DNA of 64,000 nucleotides. Source: an uncultured Actinomycetes bacterium (lineage in GTDB: Bacteria; Actinomycetota; Acidimicrobiia; Acidimicrobiales; RAAP-2). A program made the position numbers and the translations under genes. The notes below the pieces were generated by a model. That model saw only the letters and a list, made by a program, of their open reading frames with translations, had not been told where the DNA came from and did no database searches. Every line of letters begins with the position of its first letter. Within the stretch, counting starts at the first letter, position 1. Below, one piece after another: positions 8,739 through 17,361 of the stretch. The stretch covers positions 37,219 through 101,218 of the forward strand of contig CAIORQ010000092.1 in NCBI GenBank assembly GCA_903860745.1, written 5' to 3'.

Positions 8739-8782
8739 GACGACCTTTCGCTCGATGTCCGGCCGAGGTCCGACCCAGCGCG

Positions 8783-8788
8783 ATTTTA
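8783..8788 (-). promoter_or_regulatory. -10 box TAAAAT for the glycosyltransferase operon
   Basis: TAAAAT on the minus strand, 45 nt before the chosen GTG, in the divergent region shared with the APC permease gene. It supports starting the glycosyltransferase at 8738 and not further upstream. Confidence 0.35.
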
Positions 8789-8939
8789 CCTGAGCGTCGG
8801 GCCTTCGACCGGCCTGGTCGCGGGGATTGGCGATGTTTGCGTCGCCGTCGCACGTGGGCGTCCGGCGAGGACTATGTTGAATTCCACATTTGCGAAGTCC
8901 AGAAACATTGAAGGTGATACTCACAAGAAAGAGGTAGGC

Positions 8940-10433
8940 GTGTCTGACACGGTCGCTACGGATCCATCGGGCACGCCCGAGCACTCACTGAAATCGGGGG
9001 TTCTCGGACTCTTCGACTCGGCCATCATGGGGATCGCGGGTTCCGCCCCGGCGTACTCCATCTCGGCCACCACCCTGTACCTGTTCGGTGCGGTCGGTGT
9101 CGGCGGCGCCGCCTCCCTGCTCTACTGCGGCTTCTTCATGTTCGGCATCGTCTTCGCCTTTAACTACCTCTCGAAGTCGGACTCGACCGCCGGTGCCACG
9201 TACTCGTGGGTGCGTCGAGCCCTTCACCCGTATCTGGGCTACATGGCTGGTTGGGCGCTGATCGTCTCGGCGCTGATCTTCATGGTGATCGCGACCTTCC
9301 CCGCCGGCTCGAACGTCCTCGACATCGTGCGGCCATCCTTGGCGGCGAACAAGACCCTGATCACCGCGCTGGGCGCCCTCTTCTTCCTGTTGATGGTCTG
9401 GGCGGTGGCCGCCGGGGTGACGGTGACGGTGACGGTGCAGATCATCATGTCCTGCGTCGAGATCGCGCTGCTGCTGCTCTTCGCCGGACTGGCCTTCCTT
9501 CACTCCCACAAGCTGGGCGCACCCTTCCACTGGAGCTGGTTCTCACCCAACGTCTTCAAGACCCCTTCGGGGAACACCTTCTTCGCCGGCGCATTACTCT
9601 CGGCCTTCTACTACTGGGGCTGGGACGTCACGGCCAACTTGAACGAGGAGACCAAGGTCGGACAAGCGGCCACGGCCACCAAGGCGGAGACCTCGACCTC
9701 GGGTCTGGGCGGCATCCTGGGCACCATCGTGGTGTTCTTGCTCTTCGAGGTCTTCACCATCAGTTCGGACATGGTGATCCCGGCGAAGGATTTGGGCTCG
9801 AACTCCCCCTACGCGGCCGACATCCTCGCGCGCCTCGGCCAGATCGTCGCGCCGGGCTGGTTCGGCAAGGCCATCGTCCTCGCCGTGCTCTTGTCGACGG
9901 TCGCCACCTTGGAGACGACGTTGATCCAGGTGACGCGCACGATGTTCTCCATGGGTCGTGACAAGACCCTGCCGTCGGCCCTCGGACACGTCCACTCGAC
10001 CCGTCGCACGCCCCTGGTGTCGACGATGGTGGTGACGGTGATCTCGTTGGCGCTCTTCGTGGCGTCGCAGTACATCGGGTCGGTCTACAACATCCTCCAG
10101 GACGGCTATAGCGCCATCGGCATCCAGATCTGCATCTACTACGCCTTGGCCGGCTACTCCGTCATCGTCCTCTACCGTCGACAGCTGTTCAAGTCGGTGA
10201 AGAACTTCGTCTTCATGGGGCTGTGGCCCCTGGTCGGCGCGGTCTTCATGAGCGTCGTCTTCGTCAAGGTGATACCGGGTCTCAACTCCACCACCAAAGT
10301 CGTGGGCCTGGGCTCCATGGCGCTCGGACTCATCCCGATGGCCTGGTACGCCTACCAGAAGGCGCCGTACTTCAAGGTGTCGGCCATGGAGGACCGTCAC
10401 GCGATCCTCATGGAGATCGAGCAGAACCTCTAG
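8940..10433 (+). CDS. APC-family amino acid permease
   Basis: A 497-residue integral membrane protein with about 12-14 helices. The first helix carries GIAGSAPAYSISATT, the glycine-rich substrate loop of the amino acid/polyamine/organocation superfamily, and FYYWGWDVTANLNEET near residue 225 is also typical. It should import an amino acid or polyamine by proton symport; the substrate is not predictable. The GTG start is preceded by AAGAAAGAGG, a good ribosome site. A hairpin directly after the stop probably ends transcription. Confidence 0.88.
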   Translation: MSDTVATDPSGTPEHSLKSGVLGLFDSAIMGIAGSAPAYSISATTLYLFGAVGVGGAASLLYCGFFMFGIVFAFNYLSKSDSTAGATYSWVRRALHPYLGYMAGWALIVSALIFMVIATFPAGSNVLDIVRPSLAANKTLITALGALFFLLMVWAVAAGVTVTVTVQIIMSCVEIALLLLFAGLAFLHSHKLGAPFHWSWFSPNVFKTPSGNTFFAGALLSAFYYWGWDVTANLNEETKVGQAATATKAETSTSGLGGILGTIVVFLLFEVFTISSDMVIPAKDLGSNSPYAADILARLGQIVAPGWFGKAIVLAVLLSTVATLETTLIQVTRTMFSMGRDKTLPSALGHVHSTRRTPLVSTMVVTVISLALFVASQYIGSVYNILQDGYSAIGIQICIYYALAGYSVIVLYRRQLFKSVKNFVFMGLWPLVGAVFMSVVFVKVIPGLNSTTKVVGLGSMALGLIPMAWYAYQKAPYFKVSAMEDRHAILMEIEQNL

Positions 10434-10440
10434 GAGGAGT

Positions 10441-10464
10441 CCGGTCCGCCCAGCGGCGGGCCGG
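10441..10464. terminator. Bidirectional hairpin terminator
   Basis: Ten-base arms 10441-10450 and 10455-10464 pair with one G-T wobble around a CAGC loop, between two converging genes. There is no U-tract, as is usual for high-GC actinobacterial terminators. Confidence 0.55.
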
Positions 10465-10465
10465 G

Positions 10466-11644
10466 TCAGTCCACCACGACGGGAGAGAAGCGACGCACGC
10501 TCGTGAAGATCGCCAGGTCGATCGCGGCGAAGCCCGCGAAGGCGTAGGGGATGGCGTGCACGCCGAAGTGCGAGACCAGGAGGCTCACTGAGCCGGGTCC
10601 GATGACGCCCCCCGCCATCATGGCGAAGATGATGAGGGTGATGCCGTCGCTGTCGTGGGGCAGGAGGCGCGTGTACCAGATGAGGCCCATCGGGAAGATC
10701 GACGCGAGGATCAGGCCGAGCAGGGGGTAGGCCACCAGGGCCAGGTGGTTCGACGTGGCCGCCAGGTCCAAGAGGATCGCCGCCACGAGGCCGCCCAGGA
10801 TCAGGCGGCGTTCGTTGAGGATGCGGTGCAGCGGTCCGCCCAGGCTGCGACCGATGGTCATCCCGGCCCAGAAGGCCGCGGTGACGAAGCTGCCCACGGC
10901 GGTGGAGAACCCGCCTCGCTGCAGTTGCGAGGAGATCCAGCCCGAGGCGCTGGTCTCGACCGCCACGTAGAAGACGTAGGCCGCCAGGAAGGTGAGCAAG
11001 ATGGGTCGGCGCTGGGCCTTGAGCGCACTGATGCGGCTCTGCAGCACCTCGGCCTGGAGGGCGGGGGCGTGGACGCCGCGGTTGAAGGTGGTCAGGGCCA
11101 GCGCCACCAGCGAGATGCCCACGAAGATGCTCGGGAAGTTGCGGGGGTGCGCCAGGACGATGATCAGCGGGCAGATCACCGCACCGAGACCGTACCCGGC
11201 GTTGACGATGCTGAGTCGGTGCGCCCGGCCCTCCTCGCGGGTTCGCGAGAGCAGGACGTTGAGGCCCATGTCGAGCGAGCCGAAGCCCAGTCCGAGCACG
11301 AAGATGCTGGCGAGGAACACGAACCAGGAGTGCACCAACCCCGACGCCATGGTGCCGACGGCGACCGTCAGCAGCGCCACGCTCAGCACCCGGCGGCCCG
11401 TCGTGCGCTTGAGTCCCCACCAACCCGGCAGCACGCCGAGCAGCGCGCCGACGAAGTAGACGCTCAACACCTCGCCGGCTCGGGGAAGCGAGATGTTGAA
11501 GTGGTGGGAGAACGTGACCAGGAGGGGACCGAAGAGCGACGACGTCGCACCGATGAGGATGAAGATCCCCGACAGGTTGGCGAGGGCCGGACCCGTGAGT
11601 TCGACTTGCGTGCTCGCTTCTGGTGACGCGGTCTGGTGGGACAC
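10466..11644 (-). CDS. MFS transporter, sugar (FHS)-like
   Basis: A 392-residue major facilitator with 12 predicted helices. The N-terminal half has FGPLLVTFSHHFNISLPRAG and a helix-2/3 loop GWWGLKRTTGRR, followed by LGLGFGSLDMGLNVLL, which resembles the fucose/glucose-type (FHS) sugar porters. It is divergent from a ROK sugar kinase gene 62 bp away, which supports a sugar substrate (inference). The GTG start has GAGGAGA 4 nt upstream. Confidence 0.8.
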   Translation of the reverse strand: MSHQTASPEASTQVELTGPALANLSGIFILIGATSSLFGPLLVTFSHHFNISLPRAGEVLSVYFVGALLGVLPGWWGLKRTTGRRVLSVALLTVAVGTMASGLVHSWFVFLASIFVLGLGFGSLDMGLNVLLSRTREEGRAHRLSIVNAGYGLGAVICPLIIVLAHPRNFPSIFVGISLVALALTTFNRGVHAPALQAEVLQSRISALKAQRRPILLTFLAAYVFYVAVETSASGWISSQLQRGGFSTAVGSFVTAAFWAGMTIGRSLGGPLHRILNERRLILGGLVAAILLDLAATSNHLALVAYPLLGLILASIFPMGLIWYTRLLPHDSDGITLIIFAMMAGGVIGPGSVSLLVSHFGVHAIPYAFAGFAAIDLAIFTSVRRFSPVVVD

Positions 11645-11694
11645 GGACTCTCCTCGTTGGCGGCGGTTCGCCGGGCGGTGGTCGTGGGCCTCAC

Positions 11695-11700
11695 TACACT
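11695..11700 (+). promoter_or_regulatory. -10 box TACACT, leaderless ROK kinase
   Basis: TACACT is followed by exactly 6 nt and the ATG of the ROK kinase gene. There is no ribosome-binding site. Confidence 0.5.
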
Positions 11701-11706
11701 TCGCCC

Positions 11707-12468
11707 ATGGCCGATTCACCGACCACGTTAGAGGGACCGACCCTGGCCGTCGACATCGGGGCGACCTCGATCAAGTTCTGCCCGGTCGACGTCGACGGCC
11801 GTCTCCTGGCCGAGGTGACCCGAATCGACACCCCGTACCCCTGCTTGCCCGACGTCCTCGTCGGCGTGATCGCCGACGTCGTGAACGCGAGCGGCTGCGC
11901 CCGCGCGGGGGTCGGCTTCCCCGGCGACATGCTCGAGGGACGCATCATCGAACCGGGAAACCTCTCGCGGGCGGGAGGGATCTCGACCCCGATCGATCCC
12001 ACCATCCACGAGCTCTGGGTGGGCTGCGACATCGAGCGCCTCCTGCAGTCGCGATGCCGAGTGCCCGTGCGAGTGGTGAACGACGCCACACTGGCCGCGC
12101 ACGGCTACGCGACGGGCGAGGGTCGCGAACTCGTGATCACCCTGGGGACCGCCTTCGGCATCTCGCTGATGGTGGACGGGACGTGGCAGAAGATCCGCGA
12201 CGTGGGCGCCGCCACGTTCCACGACCTGGGCACCTACGACGAGGTCTTCGGTGAGCCCGCCCGCGCACGCGACATGGACGAGTGGCGACGGCGCCTGGTC
12301 GTGGCCCTGACCGAGTTCGTCGCGGAGTTCTCCGCCGACAGCGTGCACGTCGGAGGGGGCAACGCGCGCCACCTCAGTGCCGAGGACCTCGTCGACGTGG
12401 GTTGTCCGGTCCACTTCAACGACAACGAAGGGACTTTGCGCGGCGCGGTCCGCCTCTTCGTCGACTGA
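11707..12468 (+). CDS. ROK-family sugar kinase, polyphosphate-glucokinase-like
   Basis: A 253-residue protein with the ASKHA kinase fold: phosphate-1 loop DIGATSIKF near residue 13, GVGFPGD near 75, catalytic-Asp region VVNDATLAAHGYA near 123, and phosphate-2 loop ITLGTAFGISL near 143. The zinc motif CxCGxxGC of classic ROK hexokinases is absent, as in polyphosphate glucokinases. It should phosphorylate a hexose or GlcNAc. The next gene is a SIS-domain amino-sugar-phosphate enzyme, so GlcNAc or glucosamine is a reasonable substrate (inference). The ATG lies 6 nt after TACACT, indicating a leaderless mRNA. Confidence 0.78.
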   Translation: MADSPTTLEGPTLAVDIGATSIKFCPVDVDGRLLAEVTRIDTPYPCLPDVLVGVIADVVNASGCARAGVGFPGDMLEGRIIEPGNLSRAGGISTPIDPTIHELWVGCDIERLLQSRCRVPVRVVNDATLAAHGYATGEGRELVITLGTAFGISLMVDGTWQKIRDVGAATFHDLGTYDEVFGEPARARDMDEWRRRLVVALTEFVAEFSADSVHVGGGNARHLSAEDLVDVGCPVHFNDNEGTLRGAVRLFVD

Positions 12469-12495
12469 GCCCACGGAGGGTCTCACGGTGCCCAC

Positions 12496-12501
12496 TACGC
12501 T
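12496..12501 (+). promoter_or_regulatory. -10 box TACGCT of the SIS gene leader
   Basis: TACGCT is followed by 7 nt and a GTG at 12509 that opens a 12-codon leader ORF ending in the start codon of the SIS gene. Confidence 0.4.
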
Positions 12502-12508
12502 ACGGACC

Positions 12509-12547
12509 GTGGCGAGGCTCCACGACATCAGAGAGGTACGGCCATGA
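12509..12547 (+). CDS. Possible 12-codon leaderless leader peptide coupled to the SIS gene
   Basis: GTG at 12509 stands 7 nt after a TACGCT box, so it could be the first codon of a leaderless transcript. The frame encodes VARLHDIREVRP and stops at TGA 12545-12547, which overlaps the ATG of the SIS gene in an ATGA. The peptide has no obvious function. It may serve to bring ribosomes to the downstream start, which also has its own GAGAGG site. No composition test is possible on 12 codons. Confidence 0.35.
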   Translation: MARLHDIREVRP

Positions 12548-13563
12548 CTGCTTTCGAAGACGAGATCCGCATCCAGGGAGAGCTGCTGCGCGCGAGGGCC
12601 GACGTCGGAGCCAGCGAGGCCCGACTGGCGGCGAAGTCCCTCGAGGGGACCACCCACCTCCTCGTCGCCGCGCGGGGTTCTTCGGACAACGCCGCACTCT
12701 TCTTCCAGTACCTCGCCGGTCAGACGACGGGGACCCTGGTGGCGCTCGCCGCACCCTCGCTCTACGAGGGGGACCGTCGGATCGGTCTCGCGGGAGCGGG
12801 AGTCCTGGCCATCTCCCAGTCGGGTCGCTCCCCGGGAATCCTCGACGTGGTCGAACAGGCTCGCGCCCAGGGCGCGCCCACCGTCGCGGTGACCAATGAC
12901 GACGCCTCGCCCCTGGCCGGCGCCAGCGACACCGTGCTCGGTCTGCGGGTGGGTCCCGAAAGGGCCGTGGCGTCGAGCAAGACCTTCTCGGCGACCTGGC
13001 ACGCGCTGGCCCAGTTGGTGGAGGCGATGAGCGGTGGTGAGCTCGACGGCGTGAGCGAACTGCCCGAGGTCATCGGGCGCACCGCGGCCTGGGCGCTGGA
13101 GACGGCACTGCCCCTGGAGTTGCTCGACGTCACGGGACTGACCATGCTCGGTCGCGGCGTGGGCTACGCGGTGGCCGCCGAGATCGCGCTGAAGGTGCGC
13201 GAGGTGACCGGGGTGCGAGCGGAGTCCTACGCGGCGCCCGACTACCTGCACGGCCCCATCGGCGCCGACGGTGAGGGCTGCACGGCGGTGGTGGCGCTCA
13301 CCGACGAGCTGAGCGACGCGGTGCTCGACGAGTTGCTCCGGGGATGTCGCGAGTCGGGGATGTCGGTGGTGGTGATCCGACCGGCGCATCGCGCCGAGGT
13401 GGCCTGTGACGCGCAGATCGTCCTGCCGGAGGCCAGCGCGAACTGGGTGGTGGGACTCTGCGAGGTCGTCGTGGGTCAGGTGATGGCCCTGCGTCTGGGT
13501 GAGGCCCGCGGACGATCCATCGACTCCTCGCCGCGTCTGAAGAAGGTGACGCTCTCGGCCTGA
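12544..13563 (+). CDS. SIS-domain protein, GlmS-C/AgaS-like sugar-phosphate isomerase or deaminase
   Basis: A 339-residue protein made of two SIS domains like the isomerase half of GlmS: AARGSSDNAALFFQYL near residue 42 and AISQSGRSPGILDVV near 96 in the first domain, LGRGVGYAVAAEIALKVREV near 200 with APDYLHGPIG in the second. It lacks the glutamine amidotransferase domain, so it cannot be a complete GlmS. Stand-alone proteins of this type act as glucosamine-6-phosphate deaminase/isomerases (NagB-II, AgaS). With the ROK kinase upstream and the GH20 operon downstream, a role in amino-sugar breakdown is likely (inference). Confidence 0.82.
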   Translation: MTAFEDEIRIQGELLRARADVGASEARLAAKSLEGTTHLLVAARGSSDNAALFFQYLAGQTTGTLVALAAPSLYEGDRRIGLAGAGVLAISQSGRSPGILDVVEQARAQGAPTVAVTNDDASPLAGASDTVLGLRVGPERAVASSKTFSATWHALAQLVEAMSGGELDGVSELPEVIGRTAAWALETALPLELLDVTGLTMLGRGVGYAVAAEIALKVREVTGVRAESYAAPDYLHGPIGADGEGCTAVVALTDELSDAVLDELLRGCRESGMSVVVIRPAHRAEVACDAQIVLPEASANWVVGLCEVVVGQVMALRLGEARGRSIDSSPRLKKVTLSA

Positions 13564-13640
13564 GGCCCGCGCGTCTGAAGGCCCCACACCCCGGGCCCTC
13601 AACCTTCCCGAATGTTTCATGTTGGTAAATTTCGTCAAAA

Positions 13641-13657
13641 TGTGAGAATTTCTCACA
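13641..13657. promoter_or_regulatory. Upstream operator of the sugar transport operon
   Basis: TGTGAGAATTTCTCACA is a perfect inverted repeat around one T. It is 13/17 identical to 21899-21915 before the deoR gene. Its centre is 31 bp from the centre of the second operator at 13672-13688, about three helical turns. It lies in a short AT-rich island that contrasts with the GC-rich surroundings. Confidence 0.65.
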
Positions 13658-13664
13658 AATGTGT

Positions 13665-13693
13665 TTGATAGATGTTAAAAATTCACATAATGT
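13665..13693 (+). promoter_or_regulatory. Sugar transport operon promoter with operator in its spacer
   Basis: TTGATA (13665-13670) and TAATGT (13688-13693) are separated by 17 bp. The spacer is filled by ATGTTAAAAATTCACAT (13672-13688), which matches the perfect palindrome in the deoR promoter at 16 of 17 positions and in identical register to -35 and -10. A further small palindrome, TCACATAATGTGA (13683-13695), covers the -10. A DeoR dimer bound here would block RNA polymerase directly. Predicted leader is about 108 nt to the ATG at 13809. Confidence 0.7.
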
Positions 13694-13779
13694 GACGTCG
13701 TGAGTCCGATGTTGGACGGCGAGGCGCCGTGGCGCCACGTCGTTGCCCTCGTCGGTGGCACAGTGAAGCGGGGGACTCT

Positions 13780-13800
13780 GGGGGTTCCCCCTGGGAGGAG
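13780..13800 (+). promoter_or_regulatory. G/C hairpin next to a strong ribosome-binding site
   Basis: Four G (13780-13783) can pair with four C (13788-13791) around a GTTC loop, ending 1-2 nt before the GGGAGGAG ribosome site (13793-13800) of the binding-protein gene. It could affect ribosome loading or protect the message; this is only a possibility. Confidence 0.25.
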
Positions 13801-13808
13801 TATTTGAG

Positions 13809-15476
13809 ATGAAAAAGTTCAAGGTAGGTCTCGCGACCTCCGCACTCGTGCTCGTGGCATCCACGATCACCTTGGTGGGGTCGTCGACCGTCGGTGTGGT
13901 CGCCGCGGGTGCGTCGCCGTCGCAGGCGCCGCTCAATCTCGCTAACGAACAGGGGACGCTGTGGTCGTGCGCGTTCAACCCCTTCGTGCCCTCGTCGTTG
14001 CCGTACTCGTTCGGTCTGACCTACGAGTCGCTCGACTTCGTCAACGCTCTCGAGAGCGGCAAGGTCACTCCGTGGCTGGCGTCGTCCTACGCGTGGAGCA
14101 ACGCCAACAAGACCGTCACCTTCACCATCCGTTCGGGTGTCAAGTGGTCCGACGGTACGCCCTTCACCGCGGCCGACGTGGTCTACACCTTCGACCTGTT
14201 GAAGAAGAACCCGGCGCTCGACCTCAACGCGGTGTGGTCGGTGCTCTCGAGCGTCAGCCAATCCGGCGACAAGGTCATCATGAACTTCAAGTCGGCGGCC
14301 GTGCCCTACTTCTACTACGTGGCCGACCAGGTGCCGATCGTCCCGCAGCACCTCTGGAGCAAGATCGCCAACCCGGTGACCGCGACGGTCACCAACCCGG
14401 TGGGCACCGGTGGCTACGTCATGTCCAAGTGCTCGGGTGAGAACATCCAGTGGAAGGCCAACCCGAACTACTGGCAGAAGAGCGACGCCCAGATCAAGGT
14501 CGTCAACATGCCGGCGTTCTTGTCGAACAACACCTGCAACGAGTACCTGGCGCAGGGCCAGTCGGCGTGGGGTTCGCAGTTCATCCCGAGCATCCAGAGC
14601 TTCTACGTGGCCAAGAAGGCGGGCAACACCTACTGGTTCCCGCCGGTCGCCAACGTGGCCCTGTTCCCGAACCTCACGGTGCCCGGACTCAACGACGCCA
14701 AGGTCCGCCTCGCCATCAGCGACGTGCTCAACCGCAGCCTGATCTCTCAGAACGGTGAGTACGGCTACGAGCCGGCGGCCAGCCAGACCGGCATCGTGAG
14801 TCCGACCTTCAAGTCGTGGGTCTCGCCCGCGGCCGCCGCCGGTCTCTCGACGAGCTCGAACACCTCCAAGGCGGCCTCGTTGCTGGCGGCGGACGGTTAC
14901 AAGAAGGTCAACGGCGTCTACACCAAGGGTTCGACCAAGTTGGCCTTCACGCTGAGCACCAACGGTGGCTACTCCGACTGGATCGCCTCGATGCAGGTGG
15001 CGAGCCAGGAGCTGACCAGCTTCGGCATCAAGATCACCCTGCAGACCCCGGCCGCGAACACCTTCTACTCGAACCTGTACGCGGGCAAGTACCAGTTGGC
15101 CTACAACGCCGAAGCGGGTGGCCCGACGCCGTTCTACGAGATGCGCCAGTGGCTCTACTCCAAGAACTCCGCGCCCATCGGCACGGCGGCCTCGTCGAAC
15201 TGGGAGCGCTACTCGAGCGCCTCGACCGACGCGCTGCTCAACCAGTACGGCACGACGACGAGTGCGGCCACGCAGAAGTCCATCGTCGCCAAGCTGGAGA
15301 ACGTGATGGTCACCCAGGCCCCGGTCATCCCGGTGCTGGAGGAGGTCGACTGGTTCGAGTACAACGCGACGAACATCAGCGGCTTCCCGACCTCGGCGAA
15401 CCCCTACGCGCAGCCCGGCCTGTACAACCAGCCGGACTGGGGCTACGTGCTCGACGCGTTGAAGCCCAAGGCGTGA
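13809..15476 (+). CDS. ABC transporter substrate-binding protein, family 5
   Basis: A 555-residue extracytoplasmic solute-binding protein. A signal peptide covers residues 1 to about 36 (MKKFKVGLATSALVLVAST, ending VVAAGA), without a lipobox Cys. The mature part has family-5 landmarks: IRSGVKWSDGTPFTAADVVYTF near residue 112 and LAISDVLNRSLI near 300. Family 5 covers dipeptide, oligopeptide, nickel and also chito-oligosaccharide binders. The operon continues with permeases, ATPases and a cytosolic hexosaminidase, so an amino-sugar oligosaccharide is the likely ligand (inference). The promoter has DeoR-type operators. Confidence 0.9.
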   Translation: MKKFKVGLATSALVLVASTITLVGSSTVGVVAAGASPSQAPLNLANEQGTLWSCAFNPFVPSSLPYSFGLTYESLDFVNALESGKVTPWLASSYAWSNANKTVTFTIRSGVKWSDGTPFTAADVVYTFDLLKKNPALDLNAVWSVLSSVSQSGDKVIMNFKSAAVPYFYYVADQVPIVPQHLWSKIANPVTATVTNPVGTGGYVMSKCSGENIQWKANPNYWQKSDAQIKVVNMPAFLSNNTCNEYLAQGQSAWGSQFIPSIQSFYVAKKAGNTYWFPPVANVALFPNLTVPGLNDAKVRLAISDVLNRSLISQNGEYGYEPAASQTGIVSPTFKSWVSPAAAAGLSTSSNTSKAASLLAADGYKKVNGVYTKGSTKLAFTLSTNGGYSDWIASMQVASQELTSFGIKITLQTPAANTFYSNLYAGKYQLAYNAEAGGPTPFYEMRQWLYSKNSAPIGTAASSNWERYSSASTDALLNQYGTTTSAATQKSIVAKLENVMVTQAPVIPVLEEVDWFEYNATNISGFPTSANPYAQPGLYNQPDWGYVLDALKPKA

Positions 15477-15502
15477 TTAGGTAGTAGAGGCAGAGTCGGG
15501 GA

Positions 15503-16468
15503 ATGAGGTATTTGGTTCGGCGATTTGGATTCCTCCTCATCGCATTGTGGGGAGCCCTCACGTTGAACTTCTTCATTCCCCGACTCATGCCGGGCAACCC
15601 GGCCGAGGCCATCCTCGGCCAGTTCCACGGACACATCAACCCGAACTCCCTCAAGGCCATCGAGGTGGCCCTGGGGATCGGGAAGCATCAGAACCTCTTC
15701 GTCTCCTACCTCGAGTACCTGCGCAACACGATGACCGGCAACTTCGGCGTCTCGTTCTCGCAGAGGATCGCCGTGAGCACGGTGATCTCGCGCGCCCTGC
15801 CCTGGACGCTGGGTCTCGTCGGCGTCAGCACCGTGCTGGGCTTCGTCTTCGGGACGGTGCTGGGCGCGGTGGCCGCGTGGCGGCGCGGCGGCTGGCTCGA
15901 CAACGTGCTGCCCCCCTCCTTCATCGTCATCTCGGCCTTCCCCTACTTCTGGGTCGGCCTCCTGGCCGTCTGGCTGTTCTCGTTCACCCTGAACTGGCTT
16001 CCCTACGAGAACGGCTTCAACCAGATCGGGTCGCCGCAGCTGGGCGACATCTTGATCCACGCCATCTTGCCGTCCTTCACCATCGTGATCACCTCGATCG
16101 GCGGGTGGATCTTGACGATGCGCAACAACATGATCACCGTCGTGGCCGAGGACTACGTGAAGATGGCCCGGGCCAAGGGCCTCAAGCCCCGGCGCATCCT
16201 GTGGCAGTACGCGGGGCGCAACGCCCTCTTGCCCAACCTGACCGGCTTCGCCATGTCGCTGGGCTTCGTCATCTCCGGCGCCATCCTCGTCGAGGACGTC
16301 TTCAACTATCCCGGCGTGGGCAACCTGCTCCTTCAGGCGGTCAACGCGGAGGACTACCCGTTGATGCAGACGCTGTTCCTGCTCATCACCGTCGCGGTGC
16401 TGATCGCGATCTTCCTCTCGGACATCGCCACCGCCATCCTCGACCCCCGGACCCGGGGAGGCAACTGA
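15503..16468 (+). CDS. ABC transporter permease, DppB type
   Basis: A 321-residue membrane protein with six helices, starting MRYLVRRFGFLLIALWGALTL, and the cytoplasmic coupling motif DYVKMARAKGLKPRRILW near residue 218, which docks on the ATPase. PRLMPGNPAEAILG in the first periplasmic loop is typical of DppB/OppB. It pairs with the following DppC-type permease. The ATG is 26 bp after the binding-protein stop; the gene ends in a TGATG overlap with the next one. Confidence 0.92.
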   Translation: MRYLVRRFGFLLIALWGALTLNFFIPRLMPGNPAEAILGQFHGHINPNSLKAIEVALGIGKHQNLFVSYLEYLRNTMTGNFGVSFSQRIAVSTVISRALPWTLGLVGVSTVLGFVFGTVLGAVAAWRRGGWLDNVLPPSFIVISAFPYFWVGLLAVWLFSFTLNWLPYENGFNQIGSPQLGDILIHAILPSFTIVITSIGGWILTMRNNMITVVAEDYVKMARAKGLKPRRILWQYAGRNALLPNLTGFAMSLGFVISGAILVEDVFNYPGVGNLLLQAVNAEDYPLMQTLFLLITVAVLIAIFLSDIATAILDPRTRGGN

Positions 16469-17361
16469 TGCTCGCGCGCGTCACCGGTTCGCTGGCGGCC
16501 TCGTGGCGCTTCGTGCGCCGCGACAAGAAGGCCTTCGCCGGTTCGCTGATCCTGTTCGTCCTGCTCCTCATCACCGCCTTCCCCAACTGGTTCACGCCGG
16601 ACGACCCGGCCGCCGAGATCTACCCCCGTGGCGTCGGGCTGTCCTGGGCGCACCCGCTGGGGACCACCGGATTCGGTCAGGACGTCTTCTCGCAGTTGAT
16701 GGCGGGCACCCGCCAGTCGGTCATGATCGCTCTGGTGGTGGGCTTCTTCTGCACCATCTTGTCGGTGGTGATCGGCATCACCGCGGCCTACATGGGCGGC
16801 ATCGTCGACGACACCCTCTCGCTGATGACCGACGTGATCCTCGTCATCCCGACCTTCCCGTTGGTCATCGTCATCGCGGCCTACGCCAAGAGCGCCTCCT
16901 TCTGGACCATCGTGACCGTCCTGGTCATCACCGGCTGGAGCTACGGCGCGCGCCAATTGAGGGTGCAGGCGCTCTCGTTGCGCAACCGTGACTACCTGCT
17001 CGCGGCCCGGGCGAGGGGCGAGTCCCCCTGGTACATCATCACGGTGGAGTTGATCCCGCCGATGACCTCGTTGATCGTGGCGAACTTCCTCGGCGCCGCG
17101 CTCTACGCCGTCTTGACGGCCGCCGGACTCCAGTTCATCGGCCTGGGCAACGTCAACACCGAGTCGTGGGGCACGATGCTGTACTGGGCGCAGAACAACG
17201 ACGCCCTGCAGGTCGGTCTGCCGCTGTGGGCGCTGACGCCGGGCATCATGATCGCCCTGCTGGGCAGCGCGCTGGCCCTGCTGAACTACGCCTTCGACGA
17301 GGTCTCGAACCCGGCGCTGCGGCCCGTGGCCAAGCCGCGCCGCGTGAAGGCGGTGGCATGA
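16468..17361 (+). CDS. ABC transporter permease, DppC type
   Basis: A 297-residue permease. It begins with a cytoplasmic segment (SWRFVRRDKKAFAGSLILF), has the HPLGTTGFGQDVFSQLMAG motif of DppC proteins near residue 67, and the coupling loop RNRDYLLAARARGESPW near 175. Six helices are predicted. The ATG overlaps the upstream stop (TGATG) and its own stop overlaps the next start (ATGA), so expression is coupled. Confidence 0.92.
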   Translation: MLARVTGSLAASWRFVRRDKKAFAGSLILFVLLLITAFPNWFTPDDPAAEIYPRGVGLSWAHPLGTTGFGQDVFSQLMAGTRQSVMIALVVGFFCTILSVVIGITAAYMGGIVDDTLSLMTDVILVIPTFPLVIVIAAYAKSASFWTIVTVLVITGWSYGARQLRVQALSLRNRDYLLAARARGESPWYIITVELIPPMTSLIVANFLGAALYAVLTAAGLQFIGLGNVNTESWGTMLYWAQNNDALQVGLPLWALTPGIMIALLGSALALLNYAFDEVSNPALRPVAKPRRVKAVA

